Positions 47,056 to 56,474 of a DNA stretch of 64,000 bases are shown piece by piece (positions within the stretch are counted from its first letter, which is position 1; each line of letters starts with the position of its first letter). Made by a program: the position numbers and the translations under genes. Location: the NCBI GenBank assembly GCA_017510785.1, contig JAFWMH010000070.1:1-64000 (forward strand), given 5' to 3'. Under the pieces are notes generated by a model. The model had not been told where the DNA came from. It saw nothing but the letters and a program-made list of their open reading frames with translations, and did no database searches. Source of the stretch: Atopobiaceae bacterium. Its GTDB lineage: Bacteria; Actinomycetota; Coriobacteriia; Coriobacteriales; Atopobiaceae.

Positions 47056-49068
47056 CTAGTAGTGCCGCCCGTACAAGCCGCGCCCGCGTCCGCGCGAGCC
47101 GGCGAACATCGTTCTCTTGGGCTTTACGGTGCTGCGGGTTGCTCCGGGCACGATGCGTCCCTCGTCGTACGAGAACCCTGGCAAATCCCATGCGGGAACG
47201 AGTTTGCCGGTAAAGTATTCTATTTCGCGCAAGGGGGTTATCTCGTCCGGGGCAACGAAGGTGTAGGCGTGCCCGGTGGCGCCGGCACGCCCCGTACGCC
47301 CAATGCGATGCACGTAGTCCTCGGGATCAAGCGGCACGTCGTAGTTTACCACGGCATCGATGCCGCTTACGTCGATGCCGCGACTCATGACGTCGGTGGC
47401 CACCAGCACTTGGCAGCGGCCCTCGCGGAACTTGAGCAAAGCGCGCTCGCGCGCCTTTTGCGGACGATCGGCGTGCATCACGTCAACGGAAAGCCCGGCG
47501 TTCTTGAGCGTTTGGCTCACGAGGTCCACGCGCTGTTTGGTGCGACAAAACACCAGCACGCGCTCAGGCGTTATGCCTTCCTCGGCACCTCCGGTACGGA
47601 TGAGCTCTTGAAGCAGTTGCGTCTTTTGTCCCTGCGTTATGGGACAAAGGTGCTCTTCTACCGTTTCGGCCGTCTGGCCGACGCGTGCGATCTCCACATA
47701 AGCGGGATCGTGCAGCATCGCATCGATGGTCGATTTAATGCTTGGAGGAATCGTCGCAGAGAAAAGCAGGTTTTGTCGATTCGCAGGCAGCTCTGCCATT
47801 ATGCGCCGCACGCTGGGCCAAAAGCCCATGTCGAGCATGCGGTCCGCTTCGTCGAGTACGAGTACCTCAACCGATGCGAGGCTAACGTGGTCGTGCTCCA
47901 TGAGGTCGATGAGACGCCCTGGTGTGGCGACGAGCATGTCGCAACCAGATTCGAGGGAGCGGATTTGACGATTGAACTTTGCGCCGCCCATAACGATGAC
48001 GGCGCGCTGGTTGGTGTGCTCGCACACGACGGAGACAACGTCGTCGATTTGCTGCGCGAGTTCGCGCGTGGGGGTGATGACCAGTGCGAATGGGCCGAAG
48101 GGGCGTGCGTTGGGATCGCGCTCGCGCGAGTCGCCCGATGGGGCCGTTGCGGGCTTCTTGCGACGGCGACGTTTGCGTTTGCGCTTGGGCTGTGGAGCTG
48201 GGTTCGTGTTTGCGTGCGCGGTTGGCGAGGGGTGTGCTTTGGAGGTTGTTGCGGTGTTGCGAGCTGGCTTGTCGTTTGAAGTGGTCTCGTCGGACGAAGC
48301 GTCCTCGCCTGAGCCCTTGCCTGAGGCTTGGGGGTTTGCGCTGGATTCGTCGGATGCTCCCGCATTGCCGGTGTGCTGAGAATCGTCGAGAAGCTGAGAG
48401 GCGTCGGAGGAATCCCGATTGGTAGCTTTCCGACGTTTGCCACGGCGCCGTCGCCTACGCTTGGTAACGGGCTTGTCTTCGGTTGCGGAGGTGGCGACGC
48501 TGCCTCCGGCAGCCTCCGAGGTTGTGCGGCCTTCGACAGCCTCGGAAGTCGCGCCCTCTGCCGATGTGGTTGCGCTGACTGCGACGTCATTTGCTGCGTT
48601 TGCGTCGGCAACTTGGGTCGAACGCCGATGGTGTCGCCTGCGAATGCGGCGTCTTGGTGCTTTGGGCTTGTCATCGTCGTTAGAAGGCGAGCCTTCGCCC
48701 GATGTGGGTACGGAAAGCGATGCCGCTGGCGGAACTTCGTCGGCAAGCGTAATGGGCTCGGAGCCATCGCTCGAAGTTGCGTCATCTTGCGCCTGCTTGG
48801 CAGCCTCGATTGCCTCTGCCGCAATTTGTTCGCGCGCAGCGCGTGATGCGCTGGCTATTCTCTGCAAGGTGGGCAACACAAACGCGCATGTTTTGCCCGT
48901 TCCCGTTTGGGCCGAGGCCACGACATCGCGCCCCTCCAAAATGAGGGGAATGGCCTGTTCCTGAACGGGCGTAGGTGTGGTAAAACCGAGGGCTTCAACC
49001 CCGGCTAGTATGTGCTCGTTAAGCCCGAGCTGGGCAAATGTATTATTCATGGGTTTAGTATCGCCCAT
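47056..49068 (-). CDS. DEAD-box RNA helicase with long basic insertion in domain 1
   Basis: 670 residues. The helicase motifs are all present: Q motif (FTTPTPVQEQAIP), motif I AQTGTGKT (residues 53-60), Ia PTRELAQ (333-339), Ib ATPGRL, II LDEADRM, III SATIPP, then RTGRAG and HRIGR in domain 2. Between motifs I and Ia, where a normal protein has about 25 residues, lie about 270. Residues 74-322 are disordered and hold three Arg/Lys clusters (139-149, 203-214, 294-305). The C-terminus GSRGRGRGLYGRHY is an RGG-like RNA-binding tail. No clear ribosome site is seen; starts at 49068 or 49050 are both possible. Role: likely cold-shock or ribosome assembly helicase, by family. Confidence 0.92.
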   Translation of the reverse strand: MGDTKPMNNTFAQLGLNEHILAGVEALGFTTPTPVQEQAIPLILEGRDVVASAQTGTGKTCAFVLPTLQRIASASRAAREQIAAEAIEAAKQAQDDATSSDGSEPITLADEVPPAASLSVPTSGEGSPSNDDDKPKAPRRRIRRRHHRRSTQVADANAANDVAVSATTSAEGATSEAVEGRTTSEAAGGSVATSATEDKPVTKRRRRRRGKRRKATNRDSSDASQLLDDSQHTGNAGASDESSANPQASGKGSGEDASSDETTSNDKPARNTATTSKAHPSPTAHANTNPAPQPKRKRKRRRRKKPATAPSGDSRERDPNARPFGPFALVITPTRELAQQIDDVVSVVCEHTNQRAVIVMGGAKFNRQIRSLESGCDMLVATPGRLIDLMEHDHVSLASVEVLVLDEADRMLDMGFWPSVRRIMAELPANRQNLLFSATIPPSIKSTIDAMLHDPAYVEIARVGQTAETVEEHLCPITQGQKTQLLQELIRTGGAEEGITPERVLVFCRTKQRVDLVSQTLKNAGLSVDVMHADRPQKARERALLKFREGRCQVLVATDVMSRGIDVSGIDAVVNYDVPLDPEDYVHRIGRTGRAGATGHAYTFVAPDEITPLREIEYFTGKLVPAWDLPGFSYDEGRIVPGATRSTVKPKRTMFAGSRGRGRGLYGRHY

Positions 49069-49216
49069 TTTTCAGCGATGGCGGGGCGTTGTGGCAACAT
49101 TCCTCAAAAGGGCACATGAGCCATGTGTCCCGAAACAAGATTGTGGTCGATGGCCGAGACGAGTCTGACTGGAAACCCTACAAACCTCTTGAACGGGCCC
49201 GTTTTCGCTGTTTTTT

Positions 49217-49260
49217 CGAGCTTTGTAGGATTCGGCCGGCACCAAATCCGACAAAGCTCG
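49217..49260. repeat. Hairpin with repeated CGAGCTTTGT motif upstream of metA
   Basis: CGAGCTTTGT (49217-49226) pairs perfectly with ACAAAGCTCG (49251-49260), and AGGATT pairs with AATCC inside. The motif TTTTCGAGCTTTGTAGG occurs again at about 49281-49298. It lies between the divergent helicase and metA genes, 150 bases before the metA start, and may be a control site or a mobile palindrome. Confidence 0.5.
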
Positions 49261-49412
49261 CGGAGCTGCCCATTTCGTACCGGTTTTCGAGCTTTGTAGG
49301 GTCGCTAGCGGGTCGGGTTGCTTATGAATACGCTTCGGCCTGTGTCCAACTCGTGTGCCCCGACGCGCGATGTTGCGCTATTATGGTGCAACGCAAAAAG
49401 AGAGGAATTGCC

Positions 49413-50384
49413 ATGCCCATCAACGTGGCCGACGGACTGCCGGCAAAAACGATACTGCACAATGAACGCATCTTCGCCTTGGAGGACGAGGTCGCGCGCA
49501 ACCAGCAGATTCGTCCGATTCACGTGGCGATTCTTAACCTTATGCCCACCAAAATCGAAACAGAGACGCAAATCCTGCGCCTCATCTCCAAGTCTCCGCT
49601 GCAAGTGAGTTGCGACTTCATGCGTGTTTCGTCTCACGAGTCAAAAAACGTATCGGCCGACCACCTCATCAAGTTTTACGATACCTTCGATTCCTTCGTA
49701 GACAAAAACTACGACGGTCTTATTATTACTGGCGCGCCGGTCGAACACCTGCCCTTTGAGGAAGTCGATTATTGGGACGAGTATCGCCGAATTGTGGACT
49801 GGAGCCAGGAGCACGTGTTTTCCACGATGAACCTTTGCTGGGGCGCGCTCGCTACGCTCCACCACCTGTATGGCATTCGCAAGCGCAGCTTGCCCAGCAA
49901 GCTGTTTGGCGTGTTTCCGCAGCGTTTGTGCGACGAGTACAACTTCCTTACGAATGGCTTTGACGAGGTGCACAATATGCCGCATTCGCGTCATGCCGCC
50001 ATCGAGACGGTTGACCTTGCCGAGCATCCCGAATTGCAGGTGTTGAGCGAAGGTTTCGATACCGGTCCGGCGCTCATCGCCACGCGCGACTTCCACGAGA
50101 TTTATGTTACAGGGCACTTCGAGTATGGGCGCGATACGCTTGCGACGGAGTATTGGCGCGATTTCCACCGCGGAATGCCCATCAAGTTGCCGTACAACTA
50201 TTTCCCCGACAATAACCCCGAAAACCAGCCCATCTTTACGTGGCGCGCGCATGCCAACTTGCTGTACCGCAACTGGCTTAACTGGGTGTATCAAATGACT
50301 CCATACGATTTGCACGAGATTCCTGCCGAAATCGCACGGTTGCACGCGGAAGTGGAGAGTTCTGGCGTCGTTGGGAAGTTCTAG
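49413..50384 (+). CDS. metA: Homoserine O-acyltransferase MetA
   Basis: 323 residues. It acylates homoserine (with acetyl- or succinyl-CoA) in methionine synthesis. The catalytic Cys is in STMNLCWGALATLHHLYG, the His in GHFEYGRDTL with its Glu, and LNLMPTKIETETQILRLI is the family start. The acyl donor cannot be told by eye; many metA proteins of this type use acetyl-CoA. The start at 49413 has AGAGAGG; the long open frame upstream to 49089 is unsupported. A broken copy of its middle lies at 52886. Confidence 0.94.
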   Translation: MPINVADGLPAKTILHNERIFALEDEVARNQQIRPIHVAILNLMPTKIETETQILRLISKSPLQVSCDFMRVSSHESKNVSADHLIKFYDTFDSFVDKNYDGLIITGAPVEHLPFEEVDYWDEYRRIVDWSQEHVFSTMNLCWGALATLHHLYGIRKRSLPSKLFGVFPQRLCDEYNFLTNGFDEVHNMPHSRHAAIETVDLAEHPELQVLSEGFDTGPALIATRDFHEIYVTGHFEYGRDTLATEYWRDFHRGMPIKLPYNYFPDNNPENQPIFTWRAHANLLYRNWLNWVYQMTPYDLHEIPAEIARLHAEVESSGVVGKF

Positions 50385-50430
50385 GGAAGCTCTGGGGAAT
50401 CGCCGAGCAGTGGCCGAAGGCTTTTGTCTT

Positions 50431-52680
50431 TTACTGTGCGTCGGGCTGTTGCGCGCCGGGCAGATAATGGAGCTGAGCCAAACCATGAATATCGCGCATC
50501 AGTGCAAGCAAGAGCCGAACTGCGGAATCGTCTCCCGTGTAGCATGCAAGTGGGACTTTTGAAGCAGTGATGCACGATCCGTCCCAGGTTGGTGTTCGCA
50601 GATTCGCGAGGTGCCTCCACGTTATTGCATGTGGAGGCGTTGCTTCGTTGCGCTTGCATACGATGCCCGTGCTGGTAATTGCAAAACTGCGGACGCCGTT
50701 TTCGTTAAAGGTGTCGTCGTGAACAAATATGGGTTCGGGGGCGTCAAGCAGTTGCAACTGTTCAAATGCCGCTGGTGTTAGATTAAAGCAAGACATTGCT
50801 TTGTTGGAAAGATGCTGCCAACAGGCTTTGTAAACGCCCGAAACCATTGCTTCGTCCTGCACGCTCCTCGAACTGGTCTTGCGTGGGAGATAGATGCTTT
50901 TGGCTTCGTCTTGCAGTTTTGTGTAGAGCTCAAGCAGGGGTGCCCGCATGTGGGGGTTGCCTAAATCGAAGGCAACTGGTGTGTTGTGCACACATATGTG
51001 GTTGCCATCAAGCACTGGTTTCTCCGCAGTGGCGAAATCTTTCCATCGCATGAAAACGAGTCTGTCCCATTTTGTTGCGCAATACAATCCGGCGTTTGTG
51101 GTGAAGAAACCACGCTTGCCATCGCTGGTGATGGAACTATTAAAGGCCATCGTGAGCTCCTCTGTGAATGGAAGCTTTAGGATTTCGCGCTTCGGTGAAA
51201 GGGGTTTAACGACGATGCCGTTTCGAGACATGTCCCTGCAAAACTGATCGCGTGCGTTGGCGGTGCGGCATGCCATGCGTATGCTACGAAAGCTATTGTG
51301 GACGGTATGAGAGGACGTCAACGAGAAGGCAGTAGTTAGACTGGCACATTGACGACATGTTAATGGTGTCGTTGCAATCTCCTCTCTAGCATGTGCGTCG
51401 ATGGAGTTCGTTGATTTTTTCGCGCTGTTCATCGATGCAAGATATTTCGCGTCGAGCTTTTGCACATGCTTGATGAGGTTTGAGCAAAGCAGAGGGTACA
51501 TGAGCAGGAGGAAAGATAAAAATAGCAAACAAAGTATAGTATTAGAACTGCTATGCGGAAAGAAGACGAAAATAATGCAAAATATCATTACTCCTAGAGT
51601 GGGGGAAACCCACATAGAATTCGACAAAATCGAGCGAAACACGAGTACCCTTGACCGCTTCTTTTTGTCGACGGGCAAATTGCCCACACATTCGCCCGTT
51701 TGACCATTAACGGCGAACAACAAGTCCTCGCCGTGCCAGGTATAGTGCATGAGCCAAATTGGAAACGCGCAGTATTCCTCGTCGGTTATCCTGGCATTCG
51801 AGATTATGGTGGAAGGGTTTGCCACTTCCAGATCTTTGTTTTTGATTCTCACCTGGTTTATCACATATTGCTCGAACGATGCGGTAGCGAGTCCTTTTGC
51901 ACGTTGCGCCGACTCATCCTTGAGCTCGTCGGCAACCTCCATAATGTAGCCGGCAATATACTCAGGGGAGAACGGTTTGAGCTTCGTCAAGTCGAACGGC
52001 GCAACAGCGTCCATGTGGCTATCGGGCATGCGAGAGGAAACGTCAATGGGAATCGCATAGAGTTTCCCACGGCCTTTCTTTTTTATGGCGTAGTAATTAG
52101 TATGGCTGTACTTGCCTCTTCGGACTACCTGTTTTCCCGTACAGTGAGTTTCTCCGCTTACGAATACGTCATATAGTCGATACGGTACATACATACCTTG
52201 AATGTGTTTTGGCTCCGGCGAGAAGTTGCGTGCCAAATATGGCTTAGGAGCGCAGTGTTCGCGCACGCGCTCTATTGCTTCTTCTTTAGTGATGGAAAAG
52301 GGTAGCACAAATTCTGGGATGAAAGATGCGCGTGCTGCTCCTGATACCAGCAACTCGTTGCCGCAGTACGGACACGAGGTCGTGATTTCGGCCTGCCAGG
52401 CGAGTACTCGCGCGGCACAGGAAGGACAAGAGTACTCTTTTACGCCGGCTCGTTCTTCTTCCGATTCGTCCCAGGGCGCCATCTGCATAAATGTTTTCAT
52501 TGAGTCCGCATGGGTGACCTGGTTGAACTGAGCTGGAGATCTCGTTGACGCAATTTCGATTTTTAGGTCACCTTTGGTAAGTTCTTGTCCGCAATGGTTG
52601 CACCGAGCGTGTTCCGTACCAATCACATAGTTCACCGTGCCACCGCAGCTGGGGCATTGGATGACTATTGCTTTCGACAT
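50431..52680 (-). CDS. Zinc-ribbon protein with membrane helices and duplicated C-terminal domain
   Basis: 749 residues. Two zinc ribbons open it (CPSCGG-x-CNHCG near residue 10-30, CPSCA-x-CPYCG near 85-110). Residues 115-330 match the domain found in YdjG-type zinc-ribbon proteins, with FVLPFSITKEEAIERV as a marker. Two hydrophobic stretches near 355-400 follow. The C-terminal 250 residues contain two similar segments: a first one around MAFNSSITSDGKRGFFTTNA and a second around NENGVRSFAITSTGIVCKRN, each followed by a Trp-based strand. They look like duplicated PH-like domains. No function is known. The ATG at 52680 follows GAAGAGAT. Confidence 0.7.
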   Translation of the reverse strand: MSKAIVIQCPSCGGTVNYVIGTEHARCNHCGQELTKGDLKIEIASTRSPAQFNQVTHADSMKTFMQMAPWDESEEERAGVKEYSCPSCAARVLAWQAEITTSCPYCGNELLVSGAARASFIPEFVLPFSITKEEAIERVREHCAPKPYLARNFSPEPKHIQGMYVPYRLYDVFVSGETHCTGKQVVRRGKYSHTNYYAIKKKGRGKLYAIPIDVSSRMPDSHMDAVAPFDLTKLKPFSPEYIAGYIMEVADELKDESAQRAKGLATASFEQYVINQVRIKNKDLEVANPSTIISNARITDEEYCAFPIWLMHYTWHGEDLLFAVNGQTGECVGNLPVDKKKRSRVLVFRSILSNSMWVSPTLGVMIFCIIFVFFPHSSSNTILCLLFLSFLLLMYPLLCSNLIKHVQKLDAKYLASMNSAKKSTNSIDAHAREEIATTPLTCRQCASLTTAFSLTSSHTVHNSFRSIRMACRTANARDQFCRDMSRNGIVVKPLSPKREILKLPFTEELTMAFNSSITSDGKRGFFTTNAGLYCATKWDRLVFMRWKDFATAEKPVLDGNHICVHNTPVAFDLGNPHMRAPLLELYTKLQDEAKSIYLPRKTSSRSVQDEAMVSGVYKACWQHLSNKAMSCFNLTPAAFEQLQLLDAPEPIFVHDDTFNENGVRSFAITSTGIVCKRNEATPPHAITWRHLANLRTPTWDGSCITASKVPLACYTGDDSAVRLLLALMRDIHGLAQLHYLPGAQQPDAQ

Positions 52681-52885
52681 CTCTTCTCCAGTTCGCCTGT
52701 GTTTGTCTGTGTGACATGTTAAAGCAACCTTGGCCTTTTCAGCCGTGAGAAATAAGAATGTTCGCTGATGCGGTATGTGGAGACACCTTTTACAGTTTTG
52801 TACGTGGGAATCCCGGGGATTGGGATGTGCCTTTGCGCACGTGCCATCGTGTGTGAGCTTGGGTGAACTACGGGTCTGCTGTGAG

Positions 52886-53052
52886 ATTATTACCGGCGCC
52901 CCGGTGGAGCATCTGCCCTTCTAGGAGGTTGACTGTTGGGACGAGTATCGCCAAATCGTGGATCGGAGCCAGGAGCACGTGTTTTCCACGATGAACCTGT
53001 GCGGGGCGCGCTTGCCACGCTTCACCATCTGTACGGGATTCGCAAGCGCAGG
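52886..53052 (+). pseudogene. metA: Fragment of a second metA gene
   Basis: The plus strand reads IITGAPVEHLPF, a stop, then EVDCWDEYRQIVDRSQEHVF and STMNLC, matching MetA residues around the active site. After the Cys codon the frame shifts and similarity continues to CGCAAGCGCAGG. About 165 bases survive, with one stop and at least one frameshift. Intact metA lies 3 kb upstream; the two regions are clearly paralogous. Confidence 0.85.
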
Positions 53053-53128
53053 AGCGTTGTGAGCGTCCTCCATCTCGAGATGCATTAAGCTGTATTAATG
53101 TGGTTGTTGCGCGAGTTGGGAGGCGGGT

Positions 53129-54520
53129 ATGCGTTGTATGGACAGTTGGAGAAAAGAGCGTCACACAGTTGGCTATCGGTTTGCATGCGTCGTGTGCAGT
53201 GTTGTCGCGCACAAGGCTATCGCGCATAAGCAAAAGGTGCGTTGCGTGGGGCTCGTCCTTTGTGCAGCGCTTTTGGCTGGTGTTATCTGCGTTGCGGCCG
53301 GGAATGGGCACACCTTGACGCCCGTGTTTAGACTGGCCCCAGCGCGAATGGCTACGTCTTCCATTCTACTTGCGGGTGGGAGTAGCAACAAGGCACTCGA
53401 ACGCTTCAAGAGCAGTCTCGACATCAAGCGCTATGAAGTCGATCACTCGTGGCAAGCACGCGGCGATAGCTACGACCCGTGGTTTCGGTGGGTCGTGGGC
53501 GAAGGCATTCCCAACGGCGCGCCTGTTGGGTCGAGCATAGCAGACTTCGATGGCGATGGATCGGACGAACTGCTCGTCGTACGATGGAAACAGCAGTCGA
53601 TTCTTTTGGAGATGTACGAGGTCCGTTCTGGCAAGGCGCAAAAAACAGACTCCATAACGGACTATCGAAACGAGTTTCCCGTAAAGGGCGTGGGTGCGCT
53701 CGACGTTCTTGTTGACGAATCGAAAGGCATTGATGTTCAGTGGTGGTTTGGGAAGCAAGCCGTTACGGAAGGCAAGCAGTGGCAGCTCGATCGCTATACC
53801 TACGATGGCACGAAGTTCAAGTTACATGGCAAGGCTCATTTGCTCGAGTCGGAAATGAACCAGGAGGGTGTTCGTCAGCTCAACACGCTTAAGTATCAAA
53901 TAAAATCCCTTGGGCTTCCTAACAAGGCCATTCCCGACTCGAATTCGGGAGATGGTTTTCTCTCATCGCTCTTCGCCGATGTGGAGAAGTCGCTTACGGT
54001 GGTAACTCGCGTGCTGGCCACAATCAACGAAGACGAGCATTTTTTGGGTTTGGACGATATTGCTTGGCATGGTGGCGAAGAGTGGACGCCGGCACATCGT
54101 GCGGGTAGTTTTATAGTTTCGCAGAAGGCGGAGGCTTGGCCGGGTGGGACGGGCAATGGCGCGCAAGGCGCGCAACCTGAGCAATCTCAACCGGAGCAAT
54201 CTATGGATGGTCCGTTCAAGTTGAGGGGAAGGATTCACTACCACACAGAAGACGCGGCGGGCGAAATGGTTTCGGTTGTTTCGATTACCCTCGATGAGCC
54301 CGTGCCGTATCGCGCGGAATACAAGGGCAGCGTTTACGAGAGCGTGGCCACCGAGGTCTTTCTTGGCAGAGAAGGCATGGACATGTACGATGAGTTGCAG
54401 GCATTTCGGGACCAGCAGATAACTGTGGGATGCGACGAGCTGCGCGAGGCGTATCATGATGCCTCGTGCTACAAGGTCGACGCGGTGGCCGTAGGGAATG
54501 TGCGTGTTGCTGAGTCCTGA
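53129..54520 (+). CDS. Exported protein with calcium-loop-like repeat, function unknown
   Basis: 463 residues. A basic N-terminus is followed by a hydrophobic helix (CVGLVLCAALLAGVICVAAG, near residues 39-58), so it is exported or anchored. DFDGDGSDELLVV near residue 140 is an FG-GAP or EF-hand-like calcium loop. The rest is beta-rich with a Pro/Gln-rich linker near 350. No catalytic motif is seen. GGGAGGCGGGT sits directly before the ATG. It is 236 bases upstream of the acyl-CoA ligase gene, same strand. Confidence 0.65.
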   Translation: MRCMDSWRKERHTVGYRFACVVCSVVAHKAIAHKQKVRCVGLVLCAALLAGVICVAAGNGHTLTPVFRLAPARMATSSILLAGGSSNKALERFKSSLDIKRYEVDHSWQARGDSYDPWFRWVVGEGIPNGAPVGSSIADFDGDGSDELLVVRWKQQSILLEMYEVRSGKAQKTDSITDYRNEFPVKGVGALDVLVDESKGIDVQWWFGKQAVTEGKQWQLDRYTYDGTKFKLHGKAHLLESEMNQEGVRQLNTLKYQIKSLGLPNKAIPDSNSGDGFLSSLFADVEKSLTVVTRVLATINEDEHFLGLDDIAWHGGEEWTPAHRAGSFIVSQKAEAWPGGTGNGAQGAQPEQSQPEQSMDGPFKLRGRIHYHTEDAAGEMVSVVSITLDEPVPYRAEYKGSVYESVATEVFLGREGMDMYDELQAFRDQQITVGCDELREAYHDASCYKVDAVAVGNVRVAES

Positions 54521-54755
54521 TGGGCTGGCTTGGCGATTGGTCTGGTCGAGGCGCGACACCTTGTACGCACGGACGTGCTTCCACACATTTCGTGGCAGTT
54601 TTTGCGCCTGTACGCGACACCGTGTGCACACGGGCACGCTGCGGGCAACGTTACGTTTTTGGTACATGAACCCGCTGTGGGTTGGCCCCGCGGCGGGACA
54701 GGCGGCAACTTGAGGTATACTGTTAGGGTTTTGACCACGCCTAAGGAGGAATTCC

Positions 54756-56390
54756 GTGATAGTCCCCGATATGCTTCGGCTCAATGCCGCGAAATATCCC
54801 GCGCAAGTAGCGCTCGTGGAGGTCAACCCCGAGCGCCAAGAAGATCGCCACATCACTTGGCGCGAGTACGATTTGGTCGAGACGACCGGCGACGAGCCGT
54901 ATCGCCGCGAAATCACATGGTCGGTGTTCGACGAGAAGGCCAATCGTCTGGCAAACCTGCTGCTTTCGCGCGGTGTGCACAAGGGCGACAAGGTTGCCAT
55001 CCTGTTGTACAACTGCATCGAGTGGTTGCCCATCTACTTTGGCATTCTTAAAACTGGCGCAACGGCAGTGCCCCTGAACTTTAGGTACTCTGCCGACGAA
55101 ATCGCGTATTGTATGGACAAGGCTGACGTCGACGTCTTGCTTTTCGGACCAGAGTTTATCGGCCGTGTTGAGGAGATAGTACCTTTGGTGCAGGCAGGAC
55201 GCTTGCTCTTTTACGTGGGTGACGACTGCCCCACGTGGGCGGAGAGCTACCGCGAGCTTGAGGCGCTGTGCTCGAGTGCCGACCCGCAGATTCCCCTCAG
55301 CGAGGATGACGACGCTGCGATTTACTTCAGCTCGGGCACGACTGGATTCCCCAAGGCGATTTTGCACAACCACGAGAGCCTCACGCAGGCGGCCGAGATG
55401 GAGGCCGTGCATCACTCCATCAAGCATAACGACGTGTTCCTGTGCATTCCACCGCTGTATCATACGGGCGCAAAGTTCCACTGGATGGGTTGTTTGACGT
55501 GTGGCGCGAAGGCCGTGCTGCTTCGTGGCGTGAGCCCGCAGTTCATCTTCGATACGGTGAGTCGCGAGCATTGCACGCTCGTGTGGCTGCTCGTGCCTTG
55601 GGTGCAAGACATTCTTGCTGCAATCGAGCGCGGCGACCTGCGCTTGGAGGAGTACGAGCTCGACCAGTGGCGTCTTATGCACGTGGATGCGCAGCCGGTG
55701 CCGAAGAGCCTCATCCAACGTTGGAAGGAAGTGTTCCCGCACCACGACTACGATACCAACTACGGTCTTTCGGAGTCCACGGGTCCGGGTTGTGTGCACC
55801 TTGGCGTTGAGAACATAGAGCATGTGGGCGCCATCGGCGTTCCGGGCTATCGCTGGGAGTGCAAGATCGTGGGCGAGGACGGCCACGAGGTTCGTCAGGG
55901 AGAGGTTGGCGAGCTGTGCGTGAAGGGTCCCGGCCTCATGACGTGCTACTACAACGATCCCGAGGCGACGGCCGAGACGCTCATCGACGGTTGGCTTCAC
56001 ACTGGCGACATGGCGCAACAGGACGACGAGGGCTTCTATTGGCTCGTCGACCGCAAGAAGGACGTCATCATTACGGGTGGAGAAAACATTTATCCCGTGC
56101 AGATTGAGGACTACATCTCGGGTTACTTTGCCGTGCAAGACGTTGCCGTTATCGGCCTGCCCGACGAGCGCCTTGGCGAAATTGCTACCGCAATCGTGCA
56201 GCTCAAGCCTGGCCGCAGCGCTACGGAGGCCGACATCATTCAGTATTGCCACAAGTTGCCGCGCTACAAGCGTCCGCGCAAGGTGATTTTTGCCGACGTG
56301 CCGCGCAACGCCACCGGCAAGATTGAGAAGCCGCTGCTTCGTGAGCGTTATGGCGTGACGGGTCTCGTCGGACAGGAGTCGCGCGGGTAG
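54756..56390 (+). CDS. AMP-dependent acyl-CoA ligase
   Basis: 544 residues. The adenylation motifs are complete: YFSSGTTGFPKAILHNH (P-loop), NYGLSESTG (A5), GWLHTGDMA (A7), VDRKKDVIITGGENIYPVQI (A8) and NATGKIEKPLL (A10, catalytic Lys). It joins a carboxylate to CoA through an acyl-AMP; the chain specificity is unknown. GTG 54756 has AAGGAGG and fits the family's N-terminus. A long open frame on the opposite strand is a shadow. Confidence 0.9.
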   Translation: MIVPDMLRLNAAKYPAQVALVEVNPERQEDRHITWREYDLVETTGDEPYRREITWSVFDEKANRLANLLLSRGVHKGDKVAILLYNCIEWLPIYFGILKTGATAVPLNFRYSADEIAYCMDKADVDVLLFGPEFIGRVEEIVPLVQAGRLLFYVGDDCPTWAESYRELEALCSSADPQIPLSEDDDAAIYFSSGTTGFPKAILHNHESLTQAAEMEAVHHSIKHNDVFLCIPPLYHTGAKFHWMGCLTCGAKAVLLRGVSPQFIFDTVSREHCTLVWLLVPWVQDILAAIERGDLRLEEYELDQWRLMHVDAQPVPKSLIQRWKEVFPHHDYDTNYGLSESTGPGCVHLGVENIEHVGAIGVPGYRWECKIVGEDGHEVRQGEVGELCVKGPGLMTCYYNDPEATAETLIDGWLHTGDMAQQDDEGFYWLVDRKKDVIITGGENIYPVQIEDYISGYFAVQDVAVIGLPDERLGEIATAIVQLKPGRSATEADIIQYCHKLPRYKRPRKVIFADVPRNATGKIEKPLLRERYGVTGLVGQESRG

Positions 56391-56474
56391 GCAAGGGCGC
56401 GAATGCGCTAGGCCGTGGCGCGCGAGAGCGCGGTCGGGCCGTGTGCGAGAGTTACAAGTCGGGCCATTGCATCT

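Noticed and set aside
46903..48279. 458-codon plus-strand open frame
   Set aside because: Shadow of the DEAD-box helicase.
49089..49412. N-terminal extension of metA by 108 codons
   Set aside because: It runs over the palindromic intergenic region; the family start and a ribosome site are at 49413.
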